Source: Metabacillus litoralis
GTDB taxonomy: Bacteria > Bacillota > Bacilli > Bacillales > Bacillaceae
DNA: 64,000 nucleotides
Assembly: GCF_020524045.1 (NCBI RefSeq)
Contig: NZ_JAIVKL010000009.1
Span: 62,001 to 126,000 of the forward strand
Reading direction: 5' to 3'
Below are positions 26,013-34,841 of this stretch, piece by piece (position 1 is the stretch's first letter; each line of letters begins with the position of its first letter). The notes under the pieces are model-generated. The model was not told where the DNA came from, did not search any database, and was given only the letters and a program-made list of their open reading frames with translations. Both the position numbers and the translations under genes were made by a program.

Positions 26013-26538
26013 TTTTTAGTAGCTTGTCTACGCAAAATTTGATACAAACAGCTAATAAAATATAAATGGGGAAAGAATAAAAATGAGACCAATGAATTGG
26101 TAAATAGATATCTAAATAAGTAGCGATGGGTTCCATTACAAATGAAAAAACAGCGGATAAACAAAAAGTAGCTAAAATATAGATCTTCCAAGTATGAAAA
26201 AATTGATAAAGAAGCATCAAAAAAATCGTTATCATCAAATCAATCGTAACAATTCTTGGTCCCCAAGGTAAAATCATTTTTGGGTATTCCCAAAGCTGCA
26301 TCTCTCCCCCTAATGTGTCTAAAATTGACACGATACTAAACGTGATAAATCCAAATAAAAAGATGCTTACCAATCTTGTTTTATCAAGAATTACTAACCA
26401 CACTAAAAATAAAATGATAAAAGATATAAGAAGAAACCACCATTGTGGTGTAAAGACAACCTCGGTTTCCCAATATTCCCAACGCATGATTGACAGTTCT
26501 TTCTGTTTTTCCATGATTTCTGTTATTTTTAAGTTCAT
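25990..26538 (-). CDS. CBO0543-like membrane protein
   Basis: The 182-residue protein has five hydrophobic segments (about 33-52, 57-72, 97-115, 120-140 and 155-172) after a polar N-terminus. The motif LWEYPKMILPWGP between the second and third segments and the WEYWE segment near the N-terminus resemble the CBO0543 family of spore-former membrane proteins of unknown function. It is transcribed alone and its 3' end lies inside the terminator. Family assignment is from pattern memory. Confidence 0.6.
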   Translation of the reverse strand: MNLKITEIMEKQKELSIMRWEYWETEVVFTPQWWFLLISFIILFLVWLVILDKTRLVSIFLFGFITFSIVSILDTLGGEMQLWEYPKMILPWGPRIVTIDLMITIFLMLLYQFFHTWKIYILATFCLSAVFSFVMEPIATYLDIYLPIHWSHFYSFPIYILLAVCIKFCVDKLLKTQKTTGY

Positions 26539-26635
26539 TCGTTTACCTCAATGGAAATTTTTATTTTTTATTATGTGGAATTGTGAGGAATTTATGATTG
26601 AAGGAAATAAAAAAAGACGGGTATACTAACCCGCC

Positions 26636-27823
26636 CTACAAATAAGAAATTAACCAACCACCAATTGCACCAGTTAAAACAATAATCCATGGTGGAAGCT
26701 TCCAAAATACTAGCATACTAAAAAGAATCGCTGCAAAGGCAAAGTCGATAGCATCTAAGATAGAGCTGGTCCAAATAGGATGATAAAAAGCAGCAATTAA
26801 AATTCCTACAACTGCAGCATTCACACCCATAAGTGCTCCTTTAACTTTCGCGTTGCTTCTAAGTTGATGCCAAAAAGGTAATGTCCCTAATATGAGTAAA
26901 AATGCTGGGAGGAAAATTGCCAAAGTCGCGAGCAGTCCTCCTTGCCAGCCGTTAATGACAGCCCCTATATAAGCAGCAAATGTAAACAAAGGACCCGGAA
27001 CTGCTTGTGCTGCACCATAACCTGTTAGAAATTGCTCTTCTGTTAACAAGCCAGTTGGAACAAATTCTCGCTCTAATAAAGGTAATACAACATGACCTCC
27101 ACCAAATACAAGTGAGCCAGATCGATAAAAACTATCAAAAAGCGCAATCCAACTAATAGATGTAGCTTGGTTAATTATAGGTAACACAATAAGTAAACCA
27201 AAGAAAAGTGTTAAACAAATAACGGCAAATCTACGTGAGATTGGAAAGGATAAAGAAGACGGATTATCCTCTTTTTGTTGTTTGAACATTAGAAAACCTA
27301 AAAAACCAGAAAGGAGAATAATAGCTATTTGTGTGTAAGCTGTTTGCCAAAGTAGTGTTCCAACTAAAGCTAGTAAAGCAATCGCTTTTCTTTTTAAATC
27401 GGGTGTTAATTTTTGAGCCATTCCTAAAATAGCGTGAGCAACTACTGCAACTGCAACAATTTTTAGACCGTGTAACCAACCGGCATCTGCAACATCAAGT
27501 CCTTGTAAAATGATTGCAAATACTATAAGCGCTATGACAGATGGAAGGGTAAATCCAATAAAAGAAGTAATCCCACCTAATACTCCAGCTCTCATCACAC
27601 CTATACCGATTCCAACCTGGCTACTAGCTGGGCCAGGAAGGAACTGACATAGCGCCACCAAATCAGCATAGCTTTTCTCATCCATCCATTTTCTTCTTCT
27701 AACATATTCTTCATGGAAATAACCTAAATGAGCAACAGGTCCACCAAATGAAGTGAAGCCGAGCCTTGTTGAAACAATGAGTATTTCTAGTAAAGTCTTG
27801 AACACTGAGTTGTTTTTGTTCAT
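26636..27823 (-). CDS. chrA: Chromate transporter ChrA, long form
   Basis: This is a 395-residue two-domain CHR transporter. Each half has the family motifs: TSFGGPVAHLGYFHEEYVRR and CQFLPGPASSQVGIGIG in the N-half, then GGGHVVLPLLEREFV and GYGAAQAVPGPLFTFAAYIG in the C-half. It would export chromate, or sulfate-like oxyanions. It starts 12 bp after the PadR gene, with AAGGAGA in that gene's end, so both are one operon; PadR-chrA pairs are common in Bacillus. Chromate as the substrate follows from family membership. Confidence 0.92.
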   Translation of the reverse strand: MNKNNSVFKTLLEILIVSTRLGFTSFGGPVAHLGYFHEEYVRRRKWMDEKSYADLVALCQFLPGPASSQVGIGIGVMRAGVLGGITSFIGFTLPSVIALIVFAIILQGLDVADAGWLHGLKIVAVAVVAHAILGMAQKLTPDLKRKAIALLALVGTLLWQTAYTQIAIILLSGFLGFLMFKQQKEDNPSSLSFPISRRFAVICLTLFFGLLIVLPIINQATSISWIALFDSFYRSGSLVFGGGHVVLPLLEREFVPTGLLTEEQFLTGYGAAQAVPGPLFTFAAYIGAVINGWQGGLLATLAIFLPAFLLILGTLPFWHQLRSNAKVKGALMGVNAAVVGILIAAFYHPIWTSSILDAIDFAFAAILFSMLVFWKLPPWIIVLTGAIGGWLISYL

Positions 27824-27835
27824 TTTCGGTCTCCT

Positions 27836-28144
27836 TTATTCATTGATTTCTTTAAATAGTTCATATGCTTTTTTTCTAGCTTCCCCTAAAATGGAAATTC
27901 CTTTTTCTGTTATGGAATAGTACTTTCTAATTTTTCCCTCAACATTTTTGTCTTCTCTCATTAAAAGACCATCTGCTTCCATTGTGTGAAGAATAGGGTA
28001 TAGAGTACCCGCGCTTAAGTTATAGCCATGTTCCTTAAGTTCATCAAGCATCCACACTCCAAAAATTGGTTGTTCCTTTGCATGATGAAGGATATGAATG
28101 TGAATAAATCCAAGAAAAAGCTTTCGTAAAACTTTATCTTCCAA
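27836..28144 (-). CDS. PadR-family transcriptional repressor
   Basis: This is a 102-residue winged-helix protein. The PadR N-terminal domain is clear in FGVWMLDELKEHGYNLSAGT and LYPILHTMEADGLL, and the wing in GKIRKYYSITEKG. It is a short PadR type without a long C-terminal helix. It probably represses its own operon with chrA. A perfect 8-bp inverted repeat, TATCGAAA / TTTCGATA, lies 23-51 bp upstream of its start and is the likely operator. The inducer is presumably chromate, by context only. Confidence 0.88.
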   Translation of the reverse strand: MEDKVLRKLFLGFIHIHILHHAKEQPIFGVWMLDELKEHGYNLSAGTLYPILHTMEADGLLMREDKNVEGKIRKYYSITEKGISILGEARKKAYELFKEINE

Positions 28145-28167
28145 TATATATCCCTCCTAAATACCTT

Positions 28168-28195
28168 TATCGAAAATCAATAACGAATTTCGATA
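28168..28195. promoter_or_regulatory. Inverted repeat, probable PadR operator
   Basis: TATCGAAA (28168-28175) and TTTCGATA (28188-28195) are separated by 12 bp in the padR-chrA promoter region. Confidence 0.6.
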
Positions 28196-28376
28196 TCATA
28201 GGTACAAAATTATCACAGAATGATTAGTGGAAGCAAGGTGTTTGAGTGTTTTTACAAAATTGTAATAAAGTTTTTATTTTAAATATCTTTTAGGTGTAAA
28301 AATGCTAATTAGTATTAGAACAAGCAATCGTGGGTAATCGTGTATAACTTTAGAAAAATAAGGTGAACCTAAATAT

Positions 28377-28826
28377 ATGAAATCAAATCAAAAATTACTT
28401 TATAAAGCACGTACACAAGGAATCATAAAGTTTATGTTAGGGATTTATCTTCTTACATTTTCAGTAGGAACCATTACCTTTTATTTAAGAGAAGAGTTAA
28501 CACAACAAAATTTCCGTTTTTTCACAAAAACAAGTCTGCTCTATCTTATTTTTTGTTTTCTTTTGTACTTGGCAATTAAAAGTCAAAGATTAATACTAAA
28601 AGAAGATCATTTGATTCTTACCATTTTTGGATGGACCCGTTATAAAATATCGGTTTATGACATCGAGAAGTGCGAGTTTGGAAAATTAAATGGAGAAATT
28701 GTTATACATATCACGTTAAACAAAAAAATAAAATGTGCTTTTCCATATTATCCGTTTCAAAAAGCATGGGAAGAAATAAGCGATTTATTAAAAGAAAAAA
28801 ACAAAAGCATCCAGATTTACTTTTAA
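28377..28826 (+). CDS. Two-helix membrane protein with PH-like tail
   Basis: The 149-residue protein has two membrane helices (about 18-36 and 50-68) and a cytoplasmic tail of about 80 residues. The tail (LILKEDHLILTIFGWTRYKI, then FPYYPFQKAWEEISDLL) looks like the bacterial pleckstrin-homology-like fold found in YdbS/EbsA-type proteins. AAGGTGA lies about 10 nt before the ATG. No partner gene is adjacent, and function is unknown. Confidence 0.65.
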   Translation: MKSNQKLLYKARTQGIIKFMLGIYLLTFSVGTITFYLREELTQQNFRFFTKTSLLYLIFCFLLYLAIKSQRLILKEDHLILTIFGWTRYKISVYDIEKCEFGKLNGEIVIHITLNKKIKCAFPYYPFQKAWEEISDLLKEKNKSIQIYF

Positions 28827-28856
28827 ACAAAGTCTTAGAAGGGCTTTGTTTTTTTC
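28826..28856 (+). terminator. Intrinsic terminator
   Basis: AACAAAGTC pairs with GGCTTTGTT (one wobble), followed by TTTTTTT, directly after the stop codon at 28826. Confidence 0.85.
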
Positions 28857-29086
28857 GTTCTTTCACAAGGATTTGCGATCTTGATATGCAGACTAACGTG
28901 AATTTTAATTGAAACTTTAGGTTGTATTTTTCAAAATATGTGAGTTCCTTCTTGATTTGATGTATGTACTACGAAAATCTCTTATTTATTGGTCATGTAT
29001 AAGTAACCAAGCCTGATTGATTAAACTACTAGTTAACTAGCATTGATTTTTTGACAATTGAAGCAGAAATATTGGGGCAATTAATC

Positions 29087-29715
29087 TTATTTTCCACTCA
29101 CGCATTGATGAAGCCCAAAAGTGTGAGAATTTGTTGTGAAAAGGTCGTCATCCCCGTTATAAAGGACTTAAGTGAGGGAATGAGTGATTGAAAAGTCCGT
29201 CATCGCCGTTATGAAGGACAAAAGCAAGTACAAGTCCGATTGAAAAGTCCGTCATCTACCAGATGAAGGACAAAAGCAAGCGCAAGTCCGATTAAAAAGT
29301 CCGTCATCGCCCAGATGAAGGACAAAAGCAAGTGCAAGCCAGATTGAAAAGTCCGTCATCGCCGTTATGAAGGACAAAAGCAAGCGCAAGTCCGATTAAA
29401 AAGTCCGTCATCGCCGTTATGAAGGACAAAAGCAAGCGCAAGCCCGGTTAAAAAGTCCGTCATCACCGCTATGAAGGACAAAAGCAAGCGCAAGCCCGGT
29501 TAAAAAGTCCGTCATCGCCGTTATGAAGGACAAAAGCAAGCGCAAGCCCGGTTAAAAAGTCCGTCATCATCGCTATGAAGGACAAAAGCAAGTGCAAGCC
29601 GATTGAAAAGTCCGTCATCACCACTGAAGGACAAAAGCGTGAGAATGAGTAAGTATAAAGGTCGTCATCGCTGTTATGAAGCCCAAAAGTTAGAAATGAG
29701 AATATGCAAAGGTGT
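29087..29715 (+). repeat. Non-coding array of 52-bp hairpin repeats
   Basis: Nine well-conserved units start at 29191, 29243, 29295, 29347, 29399, 29451, 29503, 29555 and 29606; the spacing is 52 bp, with one of 51. Degenerate units lie at 29139 and 29657 and a trace at about 29087. Every unit holds an inverted repeat, GTCC-N-TCAT...ATGA-N-GGAC, followed by a linker ACAAAAGCAAG. The period is not a multiple of three and stops occur in all frames, so it is not coding. The spacers are not unique, so it is not a CRISPR array. The surrounding 28.9-29.9 kb holds no gene. Confidence 0.9.
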
Positions 29716-29937
29716 CATAATGCATTTCGAATGCCCTTAAACGATAATTTGTGCAGAGTAATGTTCATAAATATAAGTATTAACAAAACCGAAATGAAAA
29801 CCAAGCATTATTTCACATGATCATTATTCAAAGCAACATTTCATCACCACATTTGTAAGAAGTTCATCTCACTAGATAAGTCATTAAAACATCTGTATAG
29901 TAAAATTTAGGAATCAATAAATAGGAGCTGATACATT

Positions 29938-30789
29938 TTGTATACATATAAGGAGTATAAAGAAGGCGAGTTAACGGTTGTTGAGTTGAGTAATCATAAT
30001 AGCTGGTTAAAGGTAGTACCAGAGCGTGGTGGTATTATTACTAGTCTTGGTTTTGCAGAAGAAGAACTTTTATTTTTAAATGAGGAAACACTGCATGATA
30101 AGGAAAAAAATATTCGTGGTGGCATTCCTATTTTGTTCCCGATTTCGGGTCAGCTTACTAATGGCGAATATGAATGGGAAGGGCAAATATATCAAATGGA
30201 AAATCATGGCTTTGCCCGAGATTTGCCGTGGGAGGTTGTGACAACAGATGTAGCGGAGAATGAGGCTTCGATTACATTAAAACTAGAAAGTAATAAAGAA
30301 ACATTAAGCAGCTATCCGTTTGAATTCTCTGTTTTATATACATATAAATTACGCCCCAACGAATTAATAATTGAACAATTCTATGAAAATCATTCAACAT
30401 CAGATATGCCGATATATCCTGGCTTTCATCCGTATTTTAAGACAAAATCCAAACAGTTGAAAATTACTGCAGATAGTGATGAATATCTTGATTATAATGA
30501 TTTATTGGTCAAGAAATATGAAAATGTTATTAATGTTGACCAAAAAGAAGCATATGTATTGAAGAGTAAAGCTGGTCATGTCGAATTTTTACTTGAAGAG
30601 TTAAATAAACAAGTGAAGCTTCAGTATGATGATGAGTTTTCATATATTGTTTTATGGTCTGAGGAGGGTCAAGAATTTGTTTGTGTTGAGCCTTGGATGG
30701 CGAAAACAGATGAATTGAATCGTAAAGAGGAATTAACAATGATCAATCCTGGAAAAACACTACATACAAAGGTTAGCATTTCAATATAA
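29938..30789 (+). CDS. Aldose 1-epimerase family protein
   Basis: The 283-residue protein belongs to the galactose mutarotase-like family (LacX/YeaD branch). It begins with WLKVVPERGGIITSL and has RGGIPILFPISGQL and MENHGFARDLPW with the catalytic His region. The second histidine is in YPGFHPYFK, and the C-terminal FVCVEPWMAK probably contributes the catalytic Glu. It interconverts alpha and beta forms of a hexose or hexose-6-phosphate; the exact sugar cannot be told. The start is a TTG at 29938 with TAGGAGC 8-9 nt upstream. It is followed closely by two ABC exporter genes, possibly in the same transcript. Confidence 0.85.
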   Translation: MYTYKEYKEGELTVVELSNHNSWLKVVPERGGIITSLGFAEEELLFLNEETLHDKEKNIRGGIPILFPISGQLTNGEYEWEGQIYQMENHGFARDLPWEVVTTDVAENEASITLKLESNKETLSSYPFEFSVLYTYKLRPNELIIEQFYENHSTSDMPIYPGFHPYFKTKSKQLKITADSDEYLDYNDLLVKKYENVINVDQKEAYVLKSKAGHVEFLLEELNKQVKLQYDDEFSYIVLWSEEGQEFVCVEPWMAKTDELNRKEELTMINPGKTLHTKVSISI

Positions 30790-30825
30790 TTGTTTATTGT
30801 TGTTTTTTGCAAGGGGGACACATAT

Positions 30826-32553
30826 ATGCTTAAGTTTCGTTCTTATCTTACTCCATACCGAGTGTCTGTTTCAATTGCACTAATTTTAATGTTAACAGAA
30901 TTAGCTGTTGAGCTTGCACTTCCATTGTTAATGGCAAAGATAATTGATGAGGGAATACTACAAGAAGATCTTTCTCTTGTTATGAAATGGGGAGGGATCA
31001 TGGTTGGGTTGTCTTTCCTTGCCTTTGCTTCTGGTATGATCAACTCATTTTATGCCGCACATGTTAGCCAAAGCTTTGGCTTTGATATAAGGAAGGACAT
31101 ATTTGTGAAGGTACAAAGTTTTTCATTTGAAAGCTTAGCGAAATTTCCAGCTGCCTCTCTTGTGACGAGAATGACAAATGATATTACGCAGCTGCAGAAC
31201 ACGCTTTTTATGGGACTTAGAATTATGTTAAGAGCACCTCTTTTAGTTTTAGGGTCCGTAGTTATGTCGTTCTTTGTTAATCCTGTGTTAGCAAGTATAT
31301 TTGCTATTGTTATTCCGCTGGTTATTGTTTTTCTTATTATGATCATGAAGCGAGGAAGTAAACTATTTCAAATTGTTCAAGCTAAGCTGGATACAGTCAA
31401 TGATGTGCTTAGGGAAAATTTGATTGGTATGAAATTAATTAAAGCTTATGTAAGAAGAAATCATGAAATAAACCGTTTTTCAGAATCAACGAATTCGTTG
31501 AAAAATGCAACAGTTACTGGTTTGCGGATGATCGAAGCATCTATGCCAATTTTGTTATTTGTAATGAATATTGCAATATTATTTATTTTATGGAATGGGC
31601 AAACACAGGTAATGAACGGAAATGCCCAAGTAGGGGAAGTTGTTGCCATCGTTAATTATGGATTAAGAACAACAGCAGCTTTATCAATGTTTTCGTTTAT
31701 TGTTATGTTCCTATCGCGGTCTCGTGCTTCTTCTCTAAGAATATCAGAGGTTTTAGATACGAAGGAGAAAGTTGAAATAGAAGGAACACAGAATGGCTTT
31801 CAACGTGGAGAAATAGTATTTGAGGATGTTTCTTTTTCCTATCCTGATGTTGATGAGCTAGTGTTAAAGAATGTATCATTTACTATTACTGCAGGAGAAA
31901 CGGTTGCTGTAATGGGTGGGACGGGTTCAGGTAAATCTTCTTTATTTCAATTGATTCCAAGACTTTATGAAGTGGACTCTGGAAAAATATATATCGATCA
32001 TCATGATATAACGTCTATTGATTTAGCTGTTTTACGAAATCAAATTGGATATGTACCACAAGAAGCTGTTTTATTTTCCGGTACGGTAAAGGAAAATATT
32101 GAATGGGGAAAATCGGATGCGTCAATGGGTGAAATTGAAAGAGCTGCAAAAGCTGCACAAATTGAGGAAACAATCCAGAAGCTTCCTGACAAATATGAAA
32201 CGAGAATAGGGCAAAAAGGTGTGAATTTATCAGGTGGACAAAAGCAGCGTCTTTCTATAGCTAGAGCTTTAGTTCGAAAACCTAAACTTTTACTATTGGA
32301 TGATAGTACGAGTGCCTTGGACGTCAAAACGGAAAAGAGTCTATTAAAGGCATTAGAAGGATATTCTTCAACAACCTTAGTTATTACACAGAAAATATCT
32401 ACTGCACAGCAGGTAGATCGAATTTTCCTATTAGATGATGGAGAACTGATTGCAGAAGGAAGTCATGAAGAATTGCGGAAGATATCTCCTCTATATGAAA
32501 AAATCTTTCAATCTCAAATGGAGGAGGAAGCAAATGTTCAAAGAGCTAATTAG
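30826..32553 (+). CDS. ABC exporter half-transporter A (YfiB-like)
   Basis: This is a 575-residue half-transporter with six membrane helices (about 1-300) and an ATPase domain (about 325-575). Walker A is GGTGSGKSS and the signature LSGGQKQR is canonical. Walker B reads LLLLDDSTSALD, so the catalytic glutamate is replaced by aspartate. The ATG at 30826 has AAGGGGGA upstream; a frame from 30790 lacks one. Its end overlaps the next exporter gene by 20 bp. Size and pairing resemble B. subtilis YfiB/YfiC; substrates may be drugs or lipids, undetermined. Confidence 0.88.
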   Translation: MLKFRSYLTPYRVSVSIALILMLTELAVELALPLLMAKIIDEGILQEDLSLVMKWGGIMVGLSFLAFASGMINSFYAAHVSQSFGFDIRKDIFVKVQSFSFESLAKFPAASLVTRMTNDITQLQNTLFMGLRIMLRAPLLVLGSVVMSFFVNPVLASIFAIVIPLVIVFLIMIMKRGSKLFQIVQAKLDTVNDVLRENLIGMKLIKAYVRRNHEINRFSESTNSLKNATVTGLRMIEASMPILLFVMNIAILFILWNGQTQVMNGNAQVGEVVAIVNYGLRTTAALSMFSFIVMFLSRSRASSLRISEVLDTKEKVEIEGTQNGFQRGEIVFEDVSFSYPDVDELVLKNVSFTITAGETVAVMGGTGSGKSSLFQLIPRLYEVDSGKIYIDHHDITSIDLAVLRNQIGYVPQEAVLFSGTVKENIEWGKSDASMGEIERAAKAAQIEETIQKLPDKYETRIGQKGVNLSGGQKQRLSIARALVRKPKLLLLDDSTSALDVKTEKSLLKALEGYSSTTLVITQKISTAQQVDRIFLLDDGELIAEGSHEELRKISPLYEKIFQSQMEEEANVQRAN

Positions 32554-34345
32554 TCCTTTTAAATATGAAAGAATAGGAAATAAAGATAAAAGTTCTCCTT
32601 CAAAAAAGAAGCAAAAGATAAGTTTTAAAGAGGCTTTTATAACATTAAAGAAATTGTGGAACTATTTATCGAATAAGCGTCTTTTATTCACAATGGTTTT
32701 GATTATGGTTGTGGTAAGTTCGGTTTTAGGCTTATTAGGTCCATATTTAATTGGAACAACGATCGATGAATATTTCGTCACAAAAGACGAACAAGGCTTA
32801 CTTTTTGTGTTAGGAGTATTAGTTCTTGTTTTCGTTTTTTATTCGTTATCACTTTTTTTGCAAAATTATTGGATGATAGGTATTGCTCAATATACAGTTA
32901 ACAAAATGCGTGAGGATTTATTTCAGCATTTACATCAGCTGCCTATTTCCTTTTTTGATAAAAGACAGCATGGAGAATTAATGAGCCGTGTAACGAACGA
33001 TATTGAAAATGTTAGTTCTACATTAAATAGCTCAGTGATTCAAGTTGTTTCAAGTGTACTGACATTAGTTGGGACCATTACTGTGATGCTTCTGCTAAGT
33101 CCGCTTTTAACTGCGATCACCTTAATCATTGTGCCATTAATGGTGTTGGGATTGAAATGGATCACAAGTAGAACTGGGATATTATTTAAACAACAGCAGC
33201 AGCATATTGGTGAATTAAATGGTTATATTGAAGAAATCGTTTCTGGGCAAAAATTAATTAAAGCATACTCTCAGGAAGACCGAGTGATTGACACGTTTAC
33301 TGAGAAAAGTAATAAGCTTAAATTATCAGGATTCTGGGCACAAACCATTACGGGCTTTATTCCTAAAGTGATGAATATGTTAAACAACCTTAGCTTTGCT
33401 GTTATAGCTGGTGTGGGTGGTATTCTTGCTTTAAATGGATTAGTAACAATTGGGATGATTGTGATTTTTGCTGAATATGCGAGACAATTCACGCGTCCAT
33501 TGAATGATTTGGCCAATCAATTTAATACGTTATTATCAGCCATAGCTGGTGCTGAACGAGTATTTGATATTCTCGATGAACAAGAAGAGGAAAAATCATA
33601 CTCGAAAAATGATCTATCCTCTATAGATGGTAAAGTTGTTTTTTTAGATGTTTCTTTTTCATATGAAGAAGGAGAAGAAAAACAGACAATTGAACATGTG
33701 AGCTTTACGGCTCAAGCGGGTGAGACGATCGCTTTAGTCGGACCTACTGGCGCAGGGAAAACAACATTAATTAATCTTATCTCAAGGTTTTATGAAACAA
33801 ATCAAGGTTTCATTTCTATTGATGGAATAGACATTAAAGAAGTTAGCCGTGATAGTTTACGAAAACAAATGGCTTTTGTTTTACAGGATACCTTCTTATT
33901 TCATGGAACGATTATGGAAAATATCAGATATGGTAGATTAGATGCTTCTGATGAGGATGTGGAGAAAGCAGCTAGTTTTGCAAATGCCGATTACTTTATC
34001 CGAAAGCTACCCAATCAATATCAAACAGAAATCAATCATGATGGAAATGGCATTAGCCATGGACAAAAACAGTTACTCGCAATCGCAAGAGCTATGCTTG
34101 CTAATCCGAGAATCCTCATTCTAGATGAAGCAACTAGTAGTATTGATACGATAACAGAGCTAAAAATTCAAGAAGCATTAGCGCGATTGATGGAAGGGCG
34201 AACAACCTTTGTCATCGCCCATCGCCTAAACACGATCCGAAACGCAGATCAAATTCTAGTACTAAAAGACGGCAAAATCCTTGAAAAAGGAACACACGAA
34301 GAACTCGTGGATATAAAAGGATACTACGCGGGAATGGTAGGCTAG
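32534..34345 (+). CDS. ABC exporter half-transporter B (YfiC-like)
   Basis: This is a 603-residue half-transporter with a 40-residue basic N-terminal extension, six membrane helices (about 48-340) and an ATPase domain (about 360-603). Walker A GPTGAGKTT and Walker B LILDEATSSID are canonical, but the signature motif is ISHGQKQ instead of LSGGQ. Combined with the Asp in the partner's Walker B, one composite ATP site of the heterodimer is degenerate and the other intact. The ATG at 32534 follows GGAGGAGG and overlaps the previous gene. A terminator follows at 34390. Confidence 0.88.
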   Translation: MFKELISPFKYERIGNKDKSSPSKKKQKISFKEAFITLKKLWNYLSNKRLLFTMVLIMVVVSSVLGLLGPYLIGTTIDEYFVTKDEQGLLFVLGVLVLVFVFYSLSLFLQNYWMIGIAQYTVNKMREDLFQHLHQLPISFFDKRQHGELMSRVTNDIENVSSTLNSSVIQVVSSVLTLVGTITVMLLLSPLLTAITLIIVPLMVLGLKWITSRTGILFKQQQQHIGELNGYIEEIVSGQKLIKAYSQEDRVIDTFTEKSNKLKLSGFWAQTITGFIPKVMNMLNNLSFAVIAGVGGILALNGLVTIGMIVIFAEYARQFTRPLNDLANQFNTLLSAIAGAERVFDILDEQEEEKSYSKNDLSSIDGKVVFLDVSFSYEEGEEKQTIEHVSFTAQAGETIALVGPTGAGKTTLINLISRFYETNQGFISIDGIDIKEVSRDSLRKQMAFVLQDTFLFHGTIMENIRYGRLDASDEDVEKAASFANADYFIRKLPNQYQTEINHDGNGISHGQKQLLAIARAMLANPRILILDEATSSIDTITELKIQEALARLMEGRTTFVIAHRLNTIRNADQILVLKDGKILEKGTHEELVDIKGYYAGMVG

Positions 34346-34389
34346 GTGCCTGTCACGCCCCGGGTTTTGTAGAAATATGTCAGAGAATA

Positions 34390-34425
34390 GGGTCAGATCC
34401 TGAAAGGGGGTCTGACCCCTTTTTT
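34390..34425 (+). terminator. Terminator of the ABC exporter operon
   Basis: GGGTCAGA pairs with TCTGACCC and is followed by CTTTTTT. It belongs to the GGGGTCAGACCCC-type hairpins also seen at 43233 and 53094. Confidence 0.85.
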
Positions 34426-34466
34426 AAAAAAGATAAGAAAGGATAAAATTCTGCACGTAGTTTTGG

Positions 34467-34590
34467 TGTCTAGCTCCAGCGCCTAGCCCCTCGAGGTCAT
34501 AAGCCAATTAGGAATTGAAGGTAAAGAGCACCTTCTATTCCTAATCGTCTTATGCTTGTCGGGGCTGACCAAGGCGCTTACGCTTTTCTT
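34467..34590 (+). repeat. Large palindromic Bacillaceae repeat, intact copy
   Basis: Outer arms AGCGCC...GCCCC...CATAAG (34478-34502) pair with CTTATG...GGGGC...GGCGCT (34549-34578). An inner 15-bp stem, TTAGGAATTGAAGGT with ACCTTCTATTCCTAA, has one mismatch. The frame (GTCTAGCTCCAGCGCCTAGC ... GGGGCTGACCAAGGCGCTTA) is a repeat I recognise from many Bacillaceae genomes. A decayed copy lies at 40019. Confidence 0.75.
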
Positions 34591-34713
34591 ATTTACAAGA
34601 AGTAAACGCTAGATTTACAAATTAATACAATTTCTTCATATTAGCTTAAAGTTTTGATAGTAAGATGATAGTAATGAAGGACAAGTGAATAAATAGTAGG
34701 TTGTGAAAATGAG

Positions 34714-34780
34714 AAACCATAAAAAGAAATAGGCGTATTACGAAAACGTAGCTCCTGTGTTTTTTTATGGTTTTTTGTTT
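34714..34780 (+). terminator. Leader terminator before the glpP-ugp operon
   Basis: AAACCATAAAAA (34714) pairs perfectly with TTTTTATGGTTT (34762-34773). The stem continues for about eight more pairs with one mismatch and wobbles, an inner TACG-AAAA-CGTA hairpin caps it, and TTTTTTGTTTT follows. It stands in front of the glpP-like gene without an upstream gene. It is therefore most likely the conditional terminator that a GlpP-type antiterminator overrides, as known for B. subtilis glpD and glpFK leaders. Confidence 0.65.
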
Positions 34781-34841
34781 TGGTTATTATGACTAATCAC
34801 AGCTTAAGCTTTTACTAGAATTAGTAAGGAAGTGAATAAGT

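Noticed and set aside
29087-29715. CRISPR array
   Set aside because: The 52-bp units are repeated entire; there are no unique spacers of constant length and no cas genes.
32040-32327. 95-codon minus-strand frame
   Set aside because: Antisense of the ABC ATPase domain with no ribosome binding site.
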